DNA of 64,000 nucleotides, from NCBI GenBank assembly GCA_029891345.1, contig CM057005.1, forward strand, positions 63,515,260-63,579,259, written 5' to 3'. This DNA is from Dryococelus australis. Lineage: Eukaryota > Arthropoda > Insecta > Phasmatodea > Phasmatidae. A program made the position numbers and the translations under genes. Every line of letters starts with the position of its first letter. Positions within the stretch are counted from its first letter, which is position 1. Positions 12,214 to 23,534 of this stretch are shown here, one piece after another. The notes beneath the pieces were generated by a model that searched no databases, was not told where the DNA came from, and saw only the letters and a program-made list of their open reading frames with translations.

Positions 12214-12247
12214 CAATATGCTGGCCTCTTGAGGGGTGTGTGATTAT

Positions 12248-12817
12248 TGCCCGGTTGCACCATCGTAGTTCGAGACTCGATCCGAGATCGGTTCTAAGAT
12301 CGACACAGAAAACTGTTACATCATTCGATTTCAGAGCTGGACTGGAGATCGAGATTAAGTTCATTTCGAACTGCCGAAATTGGTGGTTCGAAATCTCGAT
12401 CCGAGATCAGCAGCCATCGTAGACAAATGTAGTTTGAAAATACGCCAACAGATAGAGCTAAGTTCGAGTGTTTTCTTGGGAAATTAAAACAACATTATGC
12501 TCACTTGAATATTATTCAATAAATTTCGTACAACAATAATTCACTTAAAACAGATAAAACATTGCACATCTAGTTCTATCAATAGTGAAAAATACGCCTA
12601 CTTCCATGACGTCATATATTACGAACCAATAGCAAGATTTGTCTCATACTTTATCTCGATCTCTCACTTTGGAACCAAGATCGACAATCGAAGATCCAAA
12701 ATCATGACATTTCGTTGGTGCAACACACTTACATTGGAACCAAGATCAAACTGGATCCTGGTTCGGAACTAGGATCATTCGATCTCGGATCGGGGAAGAC
12801 GTTGGTGCAACCGGGCA
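12248..12817. mobile_element. PIF/Harbinger-like MITE inside the LTR
   Basis: Inverted ends: TGCCCGGTTGCACCATCGT from 12248, and the reverse complement of 12799-12817 reads TGCCCGGTTGCACCAACGT. A GGTTGCACCA terminus is typical of Harbinger elements, which duplicate a 3-bp TWA; the flanks are TAT and TAA, so the duplication is imperfect. The interior contains inverted copies of GATCCGAGATCG near each end. Non-coding. It interrupts the LTR between the TATA box and the tandem repeats. Confidence 0.7.
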
Positions 12818-12870
12818 TAAGAGCCGAGAGTTTGGCGTCTCGTGCGACCTTAAGCGATGGTTGGGCTATT

Positions 12871-13225
12871 CCGGAGCAGCGAGGGACGACTACAGCGATC
12901 CGCGAGAGTGCGTCGGCGAGCTTGTGTGCAGTGCAGATTGGGACTGATCTGCGTGACTGTGGACTGGATGCGTGAGTGAAAATACATTCCGGAGCGACAA
13001 GGGACGACTACAGCGATCCGCGAGAGTGCGTCGGCGAGCTTGTGTGCAGTGCAGAGTGGGACTGATCTGCGTGACTGTGGACTGGATGCGTGAGTGAAAA
13101 TACATTTCGGAGCGACAAGGGACGACTACAGCGATCCGCGAGAGTGCGTCGGCGAGCTTGTGTGCAGTGCAGAGTGGGACTGATCTGCGTGACTGTGGAC
13201 TGGATGCGTGAGTGAAAATACATTC
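12871..13225. repeat. Three tandem 118-bp units
   Basis: Unit boundaries are at about 12871, 12989 and 13107. Each carries GGACGACTACAGCGATCCGC, GTGCGTCGGCGAGC and GCGTGAGTGAAAATACATT. The copies differ at only a few positions, so the amplification is recent. The related element at 62 kb has a single diverged version ending in TGTGTGAGTGAAAGACATT. Each unit contains a GTGAGT splice-donor-like word. ORFs on either strand in this block are repeated in step with the unit and are not genes. Confidence 0.9.
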
Positions 13226-13589
13226 GGGACGGTGGAAATAAACAGTTTTAACTAAACGTGTGGAAATAATTGGAGCAGTTTAAGGGACATTAGCAAGAGT
13301 TAAAACCGTAATAAAGACTTTAATTGAAATGGAGATAGTAATTAAATGTTGCGCCCAATAAGAGTAATAAGAGTTAATAGGATGCTCAGACTGGCAAATA
13401 ATAGATGTTTGACTGTTTGTAGCAATGAGAATAATAAATAATTATTGAATATAGTTCTTTTATTTTTATTAATACCCCCATCACTCACGAACTCAGATAC
13501 GCCCCTCAGGCGCATATGTAAAAGTAGCATTATTGTTATAATGCACTTATGTAAGTTAATGGCAGCGGGGTGTGGTGAACTGTTTCAAG

Positions 13590-13815
13590 GTAAGCTGTGT
13601 TTTGCTCTGTGCTATACCTAACCATTTGTTGCTTTACACATCGGCCACTTAAACGTAGTAAGCAGTTGACGTCACAGCACGTGTGTAATGGGTGCCTCGC
13701 CCGCTCTCTCGTGAGTGACCGCAATATATTCAGATTCTCCCCTGGTTCCTGCTGATTGCGTCAAGTGTGTACAGCACTGAGCAACAATTGTAACAATTCA
13801 CCACACGAAACTGGT
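13590..13815 (+). repeat. Dispersed repeat family H, copy 2
   Basis: Matches 6470-6715 (TTTTGCTCTGTGCT, GCAGTTGACGTC, GGGTGCCTCG, GCTCTCTCGTGAGTG) with an additional segment of about 25 bases near 13640. Non-coding, class unknown. Confidence 0.6.
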
Positions 13816-15589
13816 TCGAGGTACAAAACATTTTAGGGCCCAGTGTTACTCTAGTGTGTATTACGAGATACCGTTAACATATAACCTGACAGGATCTCGT
13901 AAATAATGACTGAAATTATGACGACAGGCACCCTTAATTCGAAACTGTTGTTTTAGACCACTCAGGATCTATTAAATTATTGCAAAAAAAATAATGCAAA
14001 TATTGTCGTACTTAAAAATATTTTCATAAATTTTTCCAGTACTTTCCCGTCAATCCCCAAACATTTTAAGTAGAATGTTTGGTTAACTGTATCGAACAAC
14101 TCTTTCTAAAGTATTTGATGATTTATCATTTTATCATTTAAACACGCCTGACAAGTAGTATTCTCTCATTCTAAATAAACTGTTTTATTTGGCTATTAAG
14201 ATTTTTTTTACATTCAGTTCATGCTTTTTGATAGGACTAAATAATTCTTAAGGAGCCAGATACTATGATATTGGATCCCTTCATTTACCTCCTAGTGTAC
14301 AGTTGTAATATTAACCATATGATTTTTTTTTTTGCAAATACGCTAACTGTATTATTATTGAACTGACACGAAATTTATAAGCAGAAATTAATGTTTTTAA
14401 TTGATGGAAAGAAAGGTGTCTGCTAAAAATATTTTAATCATTTATTTTAAATAAACCTACGCAGTTATGCAGGATTATCACAAGTCCCCAAATATTGCTG
14501 AGCTATAACAAGGGCTGCAACCTGGTTTTGGCCATTTATTTAGTTACGACTTAAATTAAACTTTTCTGTTAAAAGTAAAATAGCCATAAAGATGACAATT
14601 TAATAAGCATAGGAAATTAAAAATTGCCAGAAACAAGGTTTACGAACTTTGAGCTGTTGGACGTGACTGATGTGAGACAAAAACCACGAACAGCGCGTCT
14701 TTAAAGCTTGTCTTCAGTCAAAGTGCGTCATTAATTCCGTGGGATGTAAAAATAACTGCTTCTCCAGGTCACAAATGCCTCTTGAATTGCCGTTGAGCCA
14801 TTAAAGTGGCTGTAGGAAGCCAGCAGAATCGTTGTAGCACATTTTATCGGTAATCGGAAACCAATTTCTTCTTCCAGTTTCTTATCTTCCAGCATCGTAT
14901 TTAGGTTAAAAGCTACGCACTTACGTGTTAACGTGAGCCAGTTTTGGACGCATTAGTTCGGGTAGGCCGCACTGGGCTTCTAAAGAATGACGATTATTTT
15001 CTGAAAGTAGAAGTTAAACAGATTGTGTACGCGTGTTTTAAAGCGTTTCTTTTCCAATCAGTAAATGTAGTTGTTAAAAAGATTAATACATTATTTCCAC
15101 ATTTATAGACGTATTTTCCTTTAAGAATTTTAAAGCCGGCAATGTTGATTTTTTAAAGCCTGTTAATTAAATAACGGTTTACATAAAACATGTTAAAACG
15201 ACCACAGTGCATTTTAACAAGCAGAAATGGAAAACCTCCTTTACTCCGTAAAATTAAATTTCCCAGCTGCTGGTGCATAATTTTGCCGTTACTAGCAACC
15301 TTTTGACGCAGGGTATATCAACCATTTATTTCGCGCACACATCAATGTGGGGTTTTTCCAGCGTGGCCTGACCCTGACAGTCGTAATGTAAAAATCAGAC
15401 CAAATTTAATTCTGCGTGAGTACGCATATATCAAATGTAGACACTTCATGGTACTCCGCCCGTGCGTGAAGGGCTGTAGAAACAGAAACTATTTTTGAAA
15501 CTACAAACTACAGCTCGTATTGGGTTGTCTTTCGTACACTTAAAGTCCCCCCCCCCCAACGCTCATATATATATATATATATTAATATG
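13816..15589. other. AT-rich DNA, no gene recognised
   Basis: Longest gene-free stretch on the left side; no ORF of note and no repeat partner. A C run (15548-15557) and a TA run (about 15565-15582) sit directly before the Tc1-like element. Confidence 0.4.
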
Positions 15590-16818
15590 TACACTGACAT
15601 GGCAAAAGTCATGTGATAGCACTATGTAACTGAATGAATCGTGGTGCCACCTCTGCAGAACGATGTTGCACGGCCTAAAACGGCCTCAGTTGTGAACAAG
15701 TAGTTTTGTCACTCGGGGTGACTGTTGTGTACATGCTCATGGCAAGGCGACGTGAGTTATCAGAGTTCGAACAGGTCATTCATGATTGTGGGTGCCAGAA
15801 TGACGGGACATTCAATTTCAGAAGTTGTGGAGACCTTCAGTATTCCTCGATCCACGGTGTCACGTGTGTACAGGGAATATCAAAATGAAGGCATTACGAT
15901 CCACCGTGGACAACGCGGTGGTCGTACAAAATTACTTGATGATCGTGACCGGCGGAGGTTGGGTAGAATTGTCCGTGCTAACAGAGCAGGAACACTTGCT
16001 CGAATAACAGCCACATTCAATGCCAGAGGTGTCAGAGGTGTATCTAACAGATCTGTGCAACGTGCATTAGCTTCCATGGGATATGGAAGCGGAAGACCCA
16101 TCAGAGTGCCCCTGTCAACAGCCCGACACCGGACACAACGACTCTCTTGGGCTCGTGAGGTTGCTAATTGGACTCTGGAGGACTGGAAACATGTGGCCTG
16201 GTCCGATGAGTCACGATACAGGTTGTTTCGGGCTGATGGCAGGGTTCGGGTATGGCGCAAACCCAATGAGGCCACGGATCCCAGTTGTCAACAAGGCACC
16301 GTGCAGGCTGGTGGTGGTTCCATAATGGTGCGGGGTGTGTTCACTTGGCATGGGTTGGGTCCACTAGTCCATGTACCCACAAAACTAAGTGATAACCGCT
16401 ACAAAACTCTCCTTGGTGACCATTTGCAGCCGTTCATGGACTTCAGTTTTCCTGATAACGATGGGATGTTCCATCAGGATAATGCGTAGTCTCATCGGGC
16501 TGCGGATGTCCAGGACTGATTCGAAGAGCATTCTGGAGAATTCCAGCGAATTGAGTGGCCTGCACGTTCCCCCTGGCATAAACCAAATCGAGCATTTATG
16601 GGACGTGGTGGAAAGAGCCATTCGCACCCAAGATCCTTCATCTAGAAATACCAGGGAACATAGGGCAGCTATTCAGACGGCATAGCTTAACGTCTCTCCA
16701 GAAGTCTTCTGTCCATTTGTGGAGTCCATACCACGTCGAGTTACTGCACTTCTTTGCGCTAAGGGGGGCCCTACACGTTATTAGACGGGTACCCCATGAC
16801 TTTTGTCATGTCAGTGTA
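15590..16818 (+). mobile_element. Full-length Tc1-like transposon (Tc1-A)
   Basis: Inverted ends of 22 bases after TA: CACTGACATGGCAAAAGTCA from 15592, against the reverse complement of the right end, CACTGACATGACAAAAGTCA, ending at 16816; one mismatch. TA duplications flank both sides (15590-15591, 16817-16818). Length 1225 bp is standard for Tc1-like elements. It contains one transposase gene on the plus strand, broken (see next entry), so the copy is dead but structurally complete. Confidence 0.95.
15739..16784 (+). pseudogene. Tc1-like DDE transposase, inactivated
   Basis: The cut-and-paste transposase of the IS630/Tc1/mariner superfamily, about 348 codons in length, the family's usual size. 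The start is chosen at 15739 (MARRRELSEFE), which matches family N-termini better than the upstream ATG at 15725 used by the 254-codon ORF. A frameshift near 15785 joins this to the long open part. Seen in order: paired helix-turn-helix region (ISEVVETFSIPRSTVSRVYR, then STARHRTQRLSWARE), WSDES with the first catalytic Asp, FHQDN with the second, and INQIEHLWD with the catalytic Glu in a different frame. Breaks: TAG at 16487, TGA near 16517, a frameshift near 16570 and TAG at 16683. The expected end is TAG at 16782-16784. Confidence 0.92.
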
Positions 16819-17837
16819 TATATAAATTGCGTGGGCGTAAGATCTTGAAAGGAGTACTACAATGATGGCTAATCGTGAGTCCTAATCGCCATCTTCACAC
16901 CGAGAAGAAATTTTTATGAATGTTATTTTTATATACAAAGGTACAGATAGTTAACTAAATAAGAAAATCGTTCTTCTGTTGTACATTTTTGGGGGAAAAC
17001 CTATGATTATATTATGATAAACTCACTTCTGTTTTGTTCTGCTGCATAAAGAAAACCCTTCATCTCTCTTAGGATGTCCCTTTCAAAGGCAGTGCACCAT
17101 GGAGTCAGTGATCGCATGATCTAAAGTGGCACGGCATGCATTAGTAGCAGCGGTTATGTGATAGGTTTTCTAAGTAATATCAAAGCAGGAGTGAGTGCCT
17201 CACACATTACCACTGCGCACCTACAAAACTGTCCTGCAGTATATACGCATTAAGTTTGGCGAGAATTCAAAGAACCTCTAGTAATGTATCAAACTGTTTT
17301 AGACTTCAAAGTACAGTTATTTTTAAATTTTTTAAAACGAAGAATCTACTGGTGATATTTTGGCGTATAATTAAAAATGCCAATGTATTTCGAAAAAATC
17401 GTCTGTAATACAAATTACACATCGTGGATGTCTGATTGTAGATGGTTGTGATGAACTCATTGTTGTAGACGTGAGCTTGTAGATGTCAACTGTGATGGGG
17501 ATGATGACGATGAGACTTCACTAATTGGCACAGCACATACATATTCTGTACCTCAGAATAATTAGGGAACGAAGTAATTGTAAAGGTCTATAGGACAAAT
17601 AAAATTTTTTGGCGAAATACCACTTTTATGAATGTCTCAATTGTTTTCGGTAGCGAGCAAAATATTTTAACATATTTCAGAATGGTGGCAACTGTTAATA
17701 AAATATATTACTATTTTTAAGTTCTATAATATTAATTCAGATAAGCATTTCGGTTTCCTTTCTACTCTCTAACTTAGTATATAATGACATCTTTCTATCT
17801 TCTGTAATTAAGTGGAAAACAAAGTGATGTCGCCTTA
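16819..17837. other. AT-rich DNA, no gene recognised
   Basis: No ORF, repeat partner or splice structure recognised. Confidence 0.35.
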
Positions 17838-18300
17838 AGAGAGTGGTCTAGATTCCCTCCCCCCACCACCCCTTCGAAAGTCAAGAAGCGAGGGAGCGAT
17901 ACGGGCGACACTAACACGCACTTCTAGCGCCTCATCGCTCCTACGCGCAAGGCGTGCAGTGTTTCCGTCGCGGCGCTGATCTGTAACAGTGTGGGTTTTA
18001 TTACACGCGATGAAAAACCACAGATTGAACTACGCCCGTATCTTTGTACTTTTCTCTTGCCGTTTAGGGAAACTGCATTGGCAAGCTTTAAAAATGCGAT
18101 ATTTCACCATTTTCACGAATTTTTTCTCTCTCGAAGAATACACATAATATGATAAAAAAAAAAAAAAAAAAAAAAAAATAGCGGCATAGAATTGTTTTAT
18201 TTATTAATTTATTTTTTTATATATCTTTTCTAACAAAAAGTGGTATTTGCAGAACATTTATTTACCGAGATACGCGTATTCGCGCAAACAACTATTTCAC
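17838..18300 (-). mobile_element. MITE family F (TTAA type), copy 1, truncated
   Basis: Inverted relative to 33894-34350 and 54636-55081. Shared block: CAAGAAGCGAGGGAGCGATA, GCGCCTCATCGCTCCTACGC, CAAGGCGTGCAGTGTTTCCG and TTACACGCGATGAAA. A TTAA lies at 17834-17837, but the far end is replaced by A-rich sequence. Non-coding. Confidence 0.7.
18154..18178. repeat. Poly(A) run within MITE copy
   Basis: About 25 A residues at a position where the other family F copies have a short AAAAA-containing segment, so it is probably a slippage expansion. Confidence 0.9.
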
Positions 18301-18490
18301 AAAAAAAAAAAAAAAAACGCGGGGTTTCATCCCACTCATAACTTTGCCACATGGAAGAAGAAGTCGTAAATTAAATGAATAAATAAATATTGCTTCCTGT
18401 TTGCTTGTTGACTCAAACTATGGTTTAGTTTTCCATCCATGCAGTATTTGTAAGAAATTTAGCAAAACATTAATTGTACGTACGCGTACG

Positions 18491-18522
<32 letters not shown>

Positions 18523-19202
18523 AACATTGTATCATTTTGACGGTTAATGATAAATTAAGAACAAGTTCTGCTTGTAATTTAACTTCCATGAAAACGATTT
18601 TTTACAACGAGTTAATGACACTCATTTAATTTCAGGACACGTGAGACTGAAGCTTGTTACGTATTCCCATAATTTGTCTTTTGGGAGCGCTGTACTTCAC
18701 CCCAGTAACGCGATAAATTAAAAAAATTTAATGCAGTTTTTACGTGCCTTCGTTAACAAATTGCAAGGAAAGATCAGAGGAAAGAAGCCGTTTACTTGGA
18801 CAGCATATTTAGTAACTGTTTAACGTTAGGAAACCTATTTCGTAATGAAATGAAGTTAGCATGTAGGTATCTAACAAAATATATTACTAAAAAAAAAAAA
18901 ATTCAAAGATAAATTGTAATATTTAAGATGCACGTGTGACCTATCACAACTGATATCTTGTCAAATATCAGCTTTATGGTACTGACATTACATTCTAGCG
19001 ATAGAATGGTGGATATAAATATCTGATAGAGTAATGAAAGTTCATGTACTATGACTATATTGTATGAAATCGTGAATGATTTTATACATATGCTCTGCGT
19101 ATCATTTCATGTCAAAATAAATAGATCTATTCTGCCCGTATAAATATCGCACACAGAACATGCGTGACTTACAGAGGCTAAAACACACATGTTTATCGTA
19201 AG
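18301..19202. other. AT-rich DNA with poly(A) runs
   Basis: A runs at about 18301-18317 and 18491-18518. Nothing else recognised. Confidence 0.35.
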
Positions 19203-19460
19203 GGGCCACGGTGGCTGAGCGGTTAGACCGCTCGCCTCCCACTAAGGCGAACCAGTTTCAATCCTCGGCCGCGTCACCGGATATTCGCAAGTGGGAATCG
19301 CGCCAGACGATGCCGTTGGTAGGCGGGTTTTCTCGGGGATCCCCCGTTTCCCCCCGCCCCTTCATTCCGGCGCCGCTCCATACTCACTTCAGTCACCCTC
19401 ATCGGCTGTCGAGACCTCGCTGTTAAAAGAGCTGCCCAAATTTCTTCACTCACACTCAAT
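19203..19460 (+). repeat. tRNA-derived SINE copy 3
   Basis: Well-preserved head GCCACGGTGGCTGAGCGGTT (A-box TGGCTGAGCGG), AAGGCGAACCAGTTTCAATC (B-box) and body TTTTCTCGGGGATCCCCCGT, ATTCCGGCGCCGCTCC. The tail is GTTAAAAGAGCTGCCCAAAT then TTCACTCACACTCA. Read-through ORFs in two frames are not genes. Confidence 0.88.
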
Positions 19461-19679
19461 CATGTTTGTCGCAAGGAAATGCGACGTGATCTGGGCTCCT
19501 GGACCCTCAGTCTGGTTCATTTCTCAACGAAAAAAATCTTACATTTAGAGCATGTGACTCAAAATCAGTTGTTCCAGCAAAGGTAAAGTAATAAGTAATA
19601 AATTGCAACAGTTATTTACTTACGTAGTATTCTTGAAACCCAACTATACATCTACGAATATTATACAACCTAGTGTAGA
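19461..19679. other. Unassigned DNA between two SINEs
   Basis: Nothing recognised. Confidence 0.3.
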
Positions 19680-19845
19680 GTGAGTGAAGATATTTGGGCG
19701 GCTCTCAACACCGAGGTCGTGAGAGCCTATGAGCGCGATTGACGTATGGAGAAGCGTCAGAATGCAAGGGCGGGGGGGAACCGGAAGATCCCCGAGAAAA
19801 CCCGCCGACTAGTGGCATCGTTCGGCACGATTCACACGCGCGAAC
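19680..19845 (-). repeat. tRNA-derived SINE copy 4, head missing
   Basis: Minus-strand copy: tail GAGTGAAGATATTTGGGCGG, body GATCCCCGAGAAAACCCGCC, then truncated after ATTCACACGCGCGAA, before the B-box. With copy 3 it forms a divergent SINE pair about 220 bases apart. Confidence 0.75.
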
Positions 19846-20149
19846 ATATTATGTTTCGTATTCCATTTCCGGCAAAGAATCGCCTCACAAAGTTTGCACA
19901 TGGAGTTCTGGATAACCGTGTATGTTGAAACACAAACAGTGACGGGCAGGTTATTTGGCAAATTCGGCGGCGTCAGCATTCTGACACAAAGGTAGAATGT
20001 AAAATAGATATGCAAACAGTGCAGTTCGCCATCATCCATGTTCCAATATTGGACGGTTTTTCTTCAAATAGCACTATCAAAAACGACGTAGATAGGATTT
20101 GAGGTTAAAACACTATTCATGTAAGTAGAGTACATTCGCGGATGTTCTG

Positions 20150-20745
20150 CCGTCTTCTAGGAAATTACTCCATAGGGACAACACACCGTGTTAGTGCGCA
20201 CTCTGTGTAATAATATTTTTCATAAGGTATCTCTTACTAGGCGCTACCAACCCATTTTATTTCTTCCTAATTTTATTGCTATTAAATATAAATTAAATAC
20301 TATAATTTATAGACAAACTGTAAGTAAAAGTTCGATTTATCCAAAAATAAAGTACCTTTATGTTAACAGAGGTATGAAACGCTTGTGACACATTACGTAT
20401 TTAGGAAACGATCAAGCACGTCATACGTGGGGTGATTTTTCTAAGGTTTGATTCAATAATTTGGAAGAAACCACGAATGAACAAAAGTGCTTCGAGATAT
20501 TTGTTCACTTCCTCTAACATAGTTTTAATGAAACTGGAATGCATTCAAACTAGTCAGAGTATTTTACGAATGAAAAAAGGTCGGCTCCGTTGAAAATTCA
20601 AATGTGAACATACACGTCCATCGCTGCTGACGACGTGACTTTGGCAGCCATATTGGATATAGGGCGAGTCCAAAGCCGGGGATATGCGCAGGAGACGAAC
20701 ATAGGTCTCTGCGTTGAGACGTGCGCAAATGCAGTATAGTCCACT
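20150..20745 (+). mobile_element. MITE family C/D mosaic
   Basis: The first part carries family-C words (ACACCGTGTTAGTGCGCACT, CTTACTAGGCGCTACCAACC, TATTTAGGAAACGATCAAGC). From about 20470 it becomes family-D-like (GAACAAAAGTGCTTCGAGAT, GACGTGACTTTGGCAGCC, GCGCAGGAGACGAA). Either a D element inserted into C, or C and D are parts of one larger element; the sequence here does not settle which. Confidence 0.5.
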
Positions 20746-21005
20746 CGTGGTTTTTATTAATTAATTAATTTTATTATAACAATACTTATTTACAACAATC
20801 CTGGTTTTTAAACATACAATTTAAATACTTGGAGCAGAGCTGAGGATGGGTTTCATTTACAAGTAGCCGAATGAAGGTCGATGGCTTGCAACTACAGTCC
20901 AGACAGAGCTTTAAAGAATACTACTGTGTCTTTTAAGCGAAAACAAAGTTGCAAATATCACAGTTACATATGGCACAAAATATACACACGTAACTTGAAC
21001 TATAT
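20746..21005. other. Unassigned DNA
   Basis: AT-rich; nothing recognised. Confidence 0.3.
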
Positions 21006-21242
21006 AGTCTTTTCGCGGTAAAGAGAACACTTCTGTGGAGCTAGTTACTTTTTTCTTTCAGTCATGTTTAATCCTTTAAACACCTTTTTAAATAAATATT
21101 GCCATGTAAGTAATAACCACAGTATGTATATTCCACAGCACTCGGAAGTTAACGACTAAGGCTAAAAAAATATATACTTATTGGCCATTATTCCAAATGA
21201 GTGGGCTTTCAAAAGTGCTCACTTTACCGTGAATAGCCTGTA
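21006..21242. mobile_element. MITE family B, copy 1
   Basis: About 235 bp with inverted ends (CGCGGTAAAGAGAACACTTC and the right end AAAAGTGCTCACTTTACCGT GAATAGCC). The middle carries TTTAATCCTTTAAACACC and GGAAGTTAACGACTAAGGCT. Non-coding. Confidence 0.75.
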
Positions 21243-22287
21243 CACATATGTACAGTTACTACACGGGACTTGAGTTCAGAACAAGTAAAAAAAAACTGCA
21301 TATGGCATCAGTTCAGGCGAAATAATGCTAGATATGGTATGTGATGCTGTATAATTTCAAACAGGGCACACTTCCAAATTTTCTGAAGCGCTGCTTAAAG
21401 TTCTACTTCCATGCCATTCCTCCGCCCAGTGTGCCGCGATGGAAATTTTGTCACGCAAGCTCGGGAGAAATCTTCCGCGAGACCTGTTACCCGAGACTGC
21501 ATGCAAGCTGCTACGGAAGGTTATTTTGAATAACCTATATGACGTTCGTTGCCGCACAAGTAAAGACGAGTGCATTTTGACATGGCTATGTCTTTAAATA
21601 TGCAACCACAGTGGGAGGTAATCCAGAAAATCCGATAATAGCAAAATCGGGGGGATGGAATTTGGCATTGCAGCTCCGAATCTATCGTCTACATTCCAGA
21701 TTCAATTACACCACTCGATTTCCAAAGGATAAAAGAGTATGATACGTTGAGTGAGGACTGCGAAGCATCGGCGGTGAGGGGGGGGGGGGGCAAACACAAT
21801 AGTTCCCCCTTGTCTCATAACTTCCACGTAGTATAACTTTTGACTAGGAAGAACTACGACGCTCGTTTAGGTTTCAATCGACAGATCTCGTCAAGATCAA
21901 TCGATTGCGTGTATAAAAACATTTTGGTGGCGTGGTTATGGGGAAATTGTATGCGTTTAATGTAAAAATTAAGAAATCTGAACACAACGTCGGCCTGTAC
22001 TCGTTAAAAAGCCAGGTCATAAATAGTTAAAGTTGTGTACCGACACTTGACAGCTCACAGTGGTCATTTATTTTTGGACGTAATTATACGCATTTTAGAT
22101 GTGAATACTGAACACTTTTTTACTAAAATAGGTGGAATTAGACGATTTAAATGTTATGCTGAGAAATGTTCATGTGTAGTAGTGCCAATCAGTGAACACA
22201 ATTTTTCTTTTTGTTTTGACATTGGCACATATGCACTGGGCAAAAAATAAGCGTTCCGCTGCTTTGCCTTTAGTGACGTCTCTGGTA
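21243..22287. other. Unassigned DNA with a family C fragment
   Basis: About 21360-21440 resembles the family C left part (TTCTGAAGCGCTGCTTAAAG, CCATTCCTCCGCC). A G run lies at 21778-21790. The remainder is unrecognised. Confidence 0.4.
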
Positions 22288-22714
22288 TAGGCGTTTAACG
22301 GTAAAATGAGCACTTCTGAAAGCCCTGCTTAAGATCTACTTGTATACACGTTATGTATTCCTCCGCCTTATATAAAATTAACATTGCCATAGGCCTCGTC
22401 ACTTTATTCATGTGTCGGTAGAATGAAACTGTGAAATTATTAAGAAAGGAAATACTTTACAAACCTGTTCATTTCTACACTTCGATGCATTGAAGAACCA
22501 AAAAGCGTAAGAAATAATTTCAAGTTATCACAAATGGTTACCTAACACTTTTTATTCATTCGAAGTTAAAATATAGAACTACTTTCAATCTATCGTTACC
22601 AACTATGCTGGGCGAATGTCACTCAGTGCACCCATTAAAATATATGCATGCAGGGGCAGTGATTTTTTTCTAAGGGGCATTCCTTAAGTGCTCACTTTAT
22701 CGTGCACAGCCTTT
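22288..22714 (+). mobile_element. MITE family A, copy 1
   Basis: Left end AACGGTAAAATGAGCACTTC; right end TAAGTGCTCACTTTATCGTG CACAGCC. Interior words: AAGATCTACTTGTATACACG, TTATTCATGTGTCGGT, GTTACCTAACACTTTTTATT, AATATATGCATGCAGGGGCA. About 427 bp, non-coding. It heads a back-to-back cluster of four elements ending at 23735. Confidence 0.8.
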
Positions 22715-22934
22715 ACTCGTGCGCTCGTTGCTCTAGTCTAGAAAATTACACTAAAGAGACAACGCACTGCATTTGTGCACATCCAGTTTAGTAACGTTTG
22801 CACGAGAACCAGTTCTTACCTGGTGTTACCTACACGCCTGCTTTCCTCCTGCGCTTATTAATGTTACTTATAATTTTAAATATCATAATTTATTGGTGAA
22901 ATATAAGTAAAAGTTTATTTTTGCAAAACATAAT
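22715..22934 (+). mobile_element. MITE family C fragment
   Basis: Words GAAAATTACACTAAAGAGAC, AACGCACTGCATTTGTGCAC and CCAGTTCTTACCTGGTGTTA match family C. It fills the gap between two family A copies. Confidence 0.6.
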
Positions 22935-23296
22935 ATATAGGCCGTTCACGGTAAAATGAGCACTTTTGAAAATCCTGCTTCAGATCTACTTGTATGCACG
23001 TCGTGTATTCTTCCGCCGTATGCACAGTTAACGTTACCATGGGCCTGATCACTTTATTCGTGTGTCGGTCTAAGGCAATTGTAAAATTCTTAGATAAGTA
23101 AATATTTTACAAATGTTTTTATTCTTATACGTATATGCTTTTAAAAAATCGAATAGTAACATGAAATATTTCAGTATGCATAAATGTTTACTCAACACTT
23201 GTAACTTAACGTTAACACAGGGAACTACTTTCATTCCGTCGTTGCCAACTTTACTGGGTGCGTGACAGTCATTGCGCCTGTTTAAAGAAACGCAGG
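22935..23296 (+). mobile_element. MITE family A, copy 2, right end lost
   Basis: Left end TATAGGCCGTTCACGGTAAA; the interior follows family A to GCGTGACAGTCATTGCGCCTG, then stops. The last 60-70 bases, including the right terminus, are missing exactly where copy 3 begins. Confidence 0.75.
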
Positions 23297-23503
23297 TAAA
23301 GGCTGTTTACGATAAAGCGAGCACTTTTGAAATCAACCTTGTAAAAAATTCCTGCCCCTACGTGCATATATTTTAACTGGCGCATTGCGTCACTTGCGCC
23401 CAGTAAATTTGGCGACGATGGATGGGAAGTAGTTCCGTGTCTTAACGTTGAAAAAATATTTTTAGCTAAAAATTTCTGATAACTTAAATTATTTCTTTGG
23501 CTT

Positions 23504-23534
<31 letters not shown>

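Larger units (their letters stand above)
11886..13512 (+). mobile_element. Probable solo LTR (copy 1) with nested insertions
   Basis: Starts TGTTACGTGTCGCTGG and ends in CGCCCCTCAGGCG, flanked by the 5-bp direct repeat CATAT (11881-11885 and 13513-13517). The unit is related to 62307-62914, whose homology stops at the same right-hand motif, which supports that boundary. A TATA box lies at 12206-12213 and A/T-rich AATAAA-type signals near 13430-13440. Removing the 570-bp MITE and two extra tandem units leaves about 820 bp, reasonable for a Gypsy- or BEL-type LTR. No gag-pol lies next to it, hence 'solo'. Against: the right end is CG rather than the canonical CA. Confidence 0.5.

Noticed and set aside
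12890..13223. Two identical 71-codon minus-strand ORFs as a gene family
   Set aside because: They repeat in step with the 118-bp tandem units and are a by-product of that array.
15725..16489. 254-codon plus-strand ORF as an intact gene
   Set aside because: It is the middle of a dead Tc1-like transposase: the proper N-terminus is in another frame from 15739 and the catalytic Glu lies beyond two stops and a shift.
19203..19275. Functional tRNA gene in the SINE heads
   Set aside because: The A- and B-boxes are present, but the acceptor stem does not pair and all copies continue into the SINE body.
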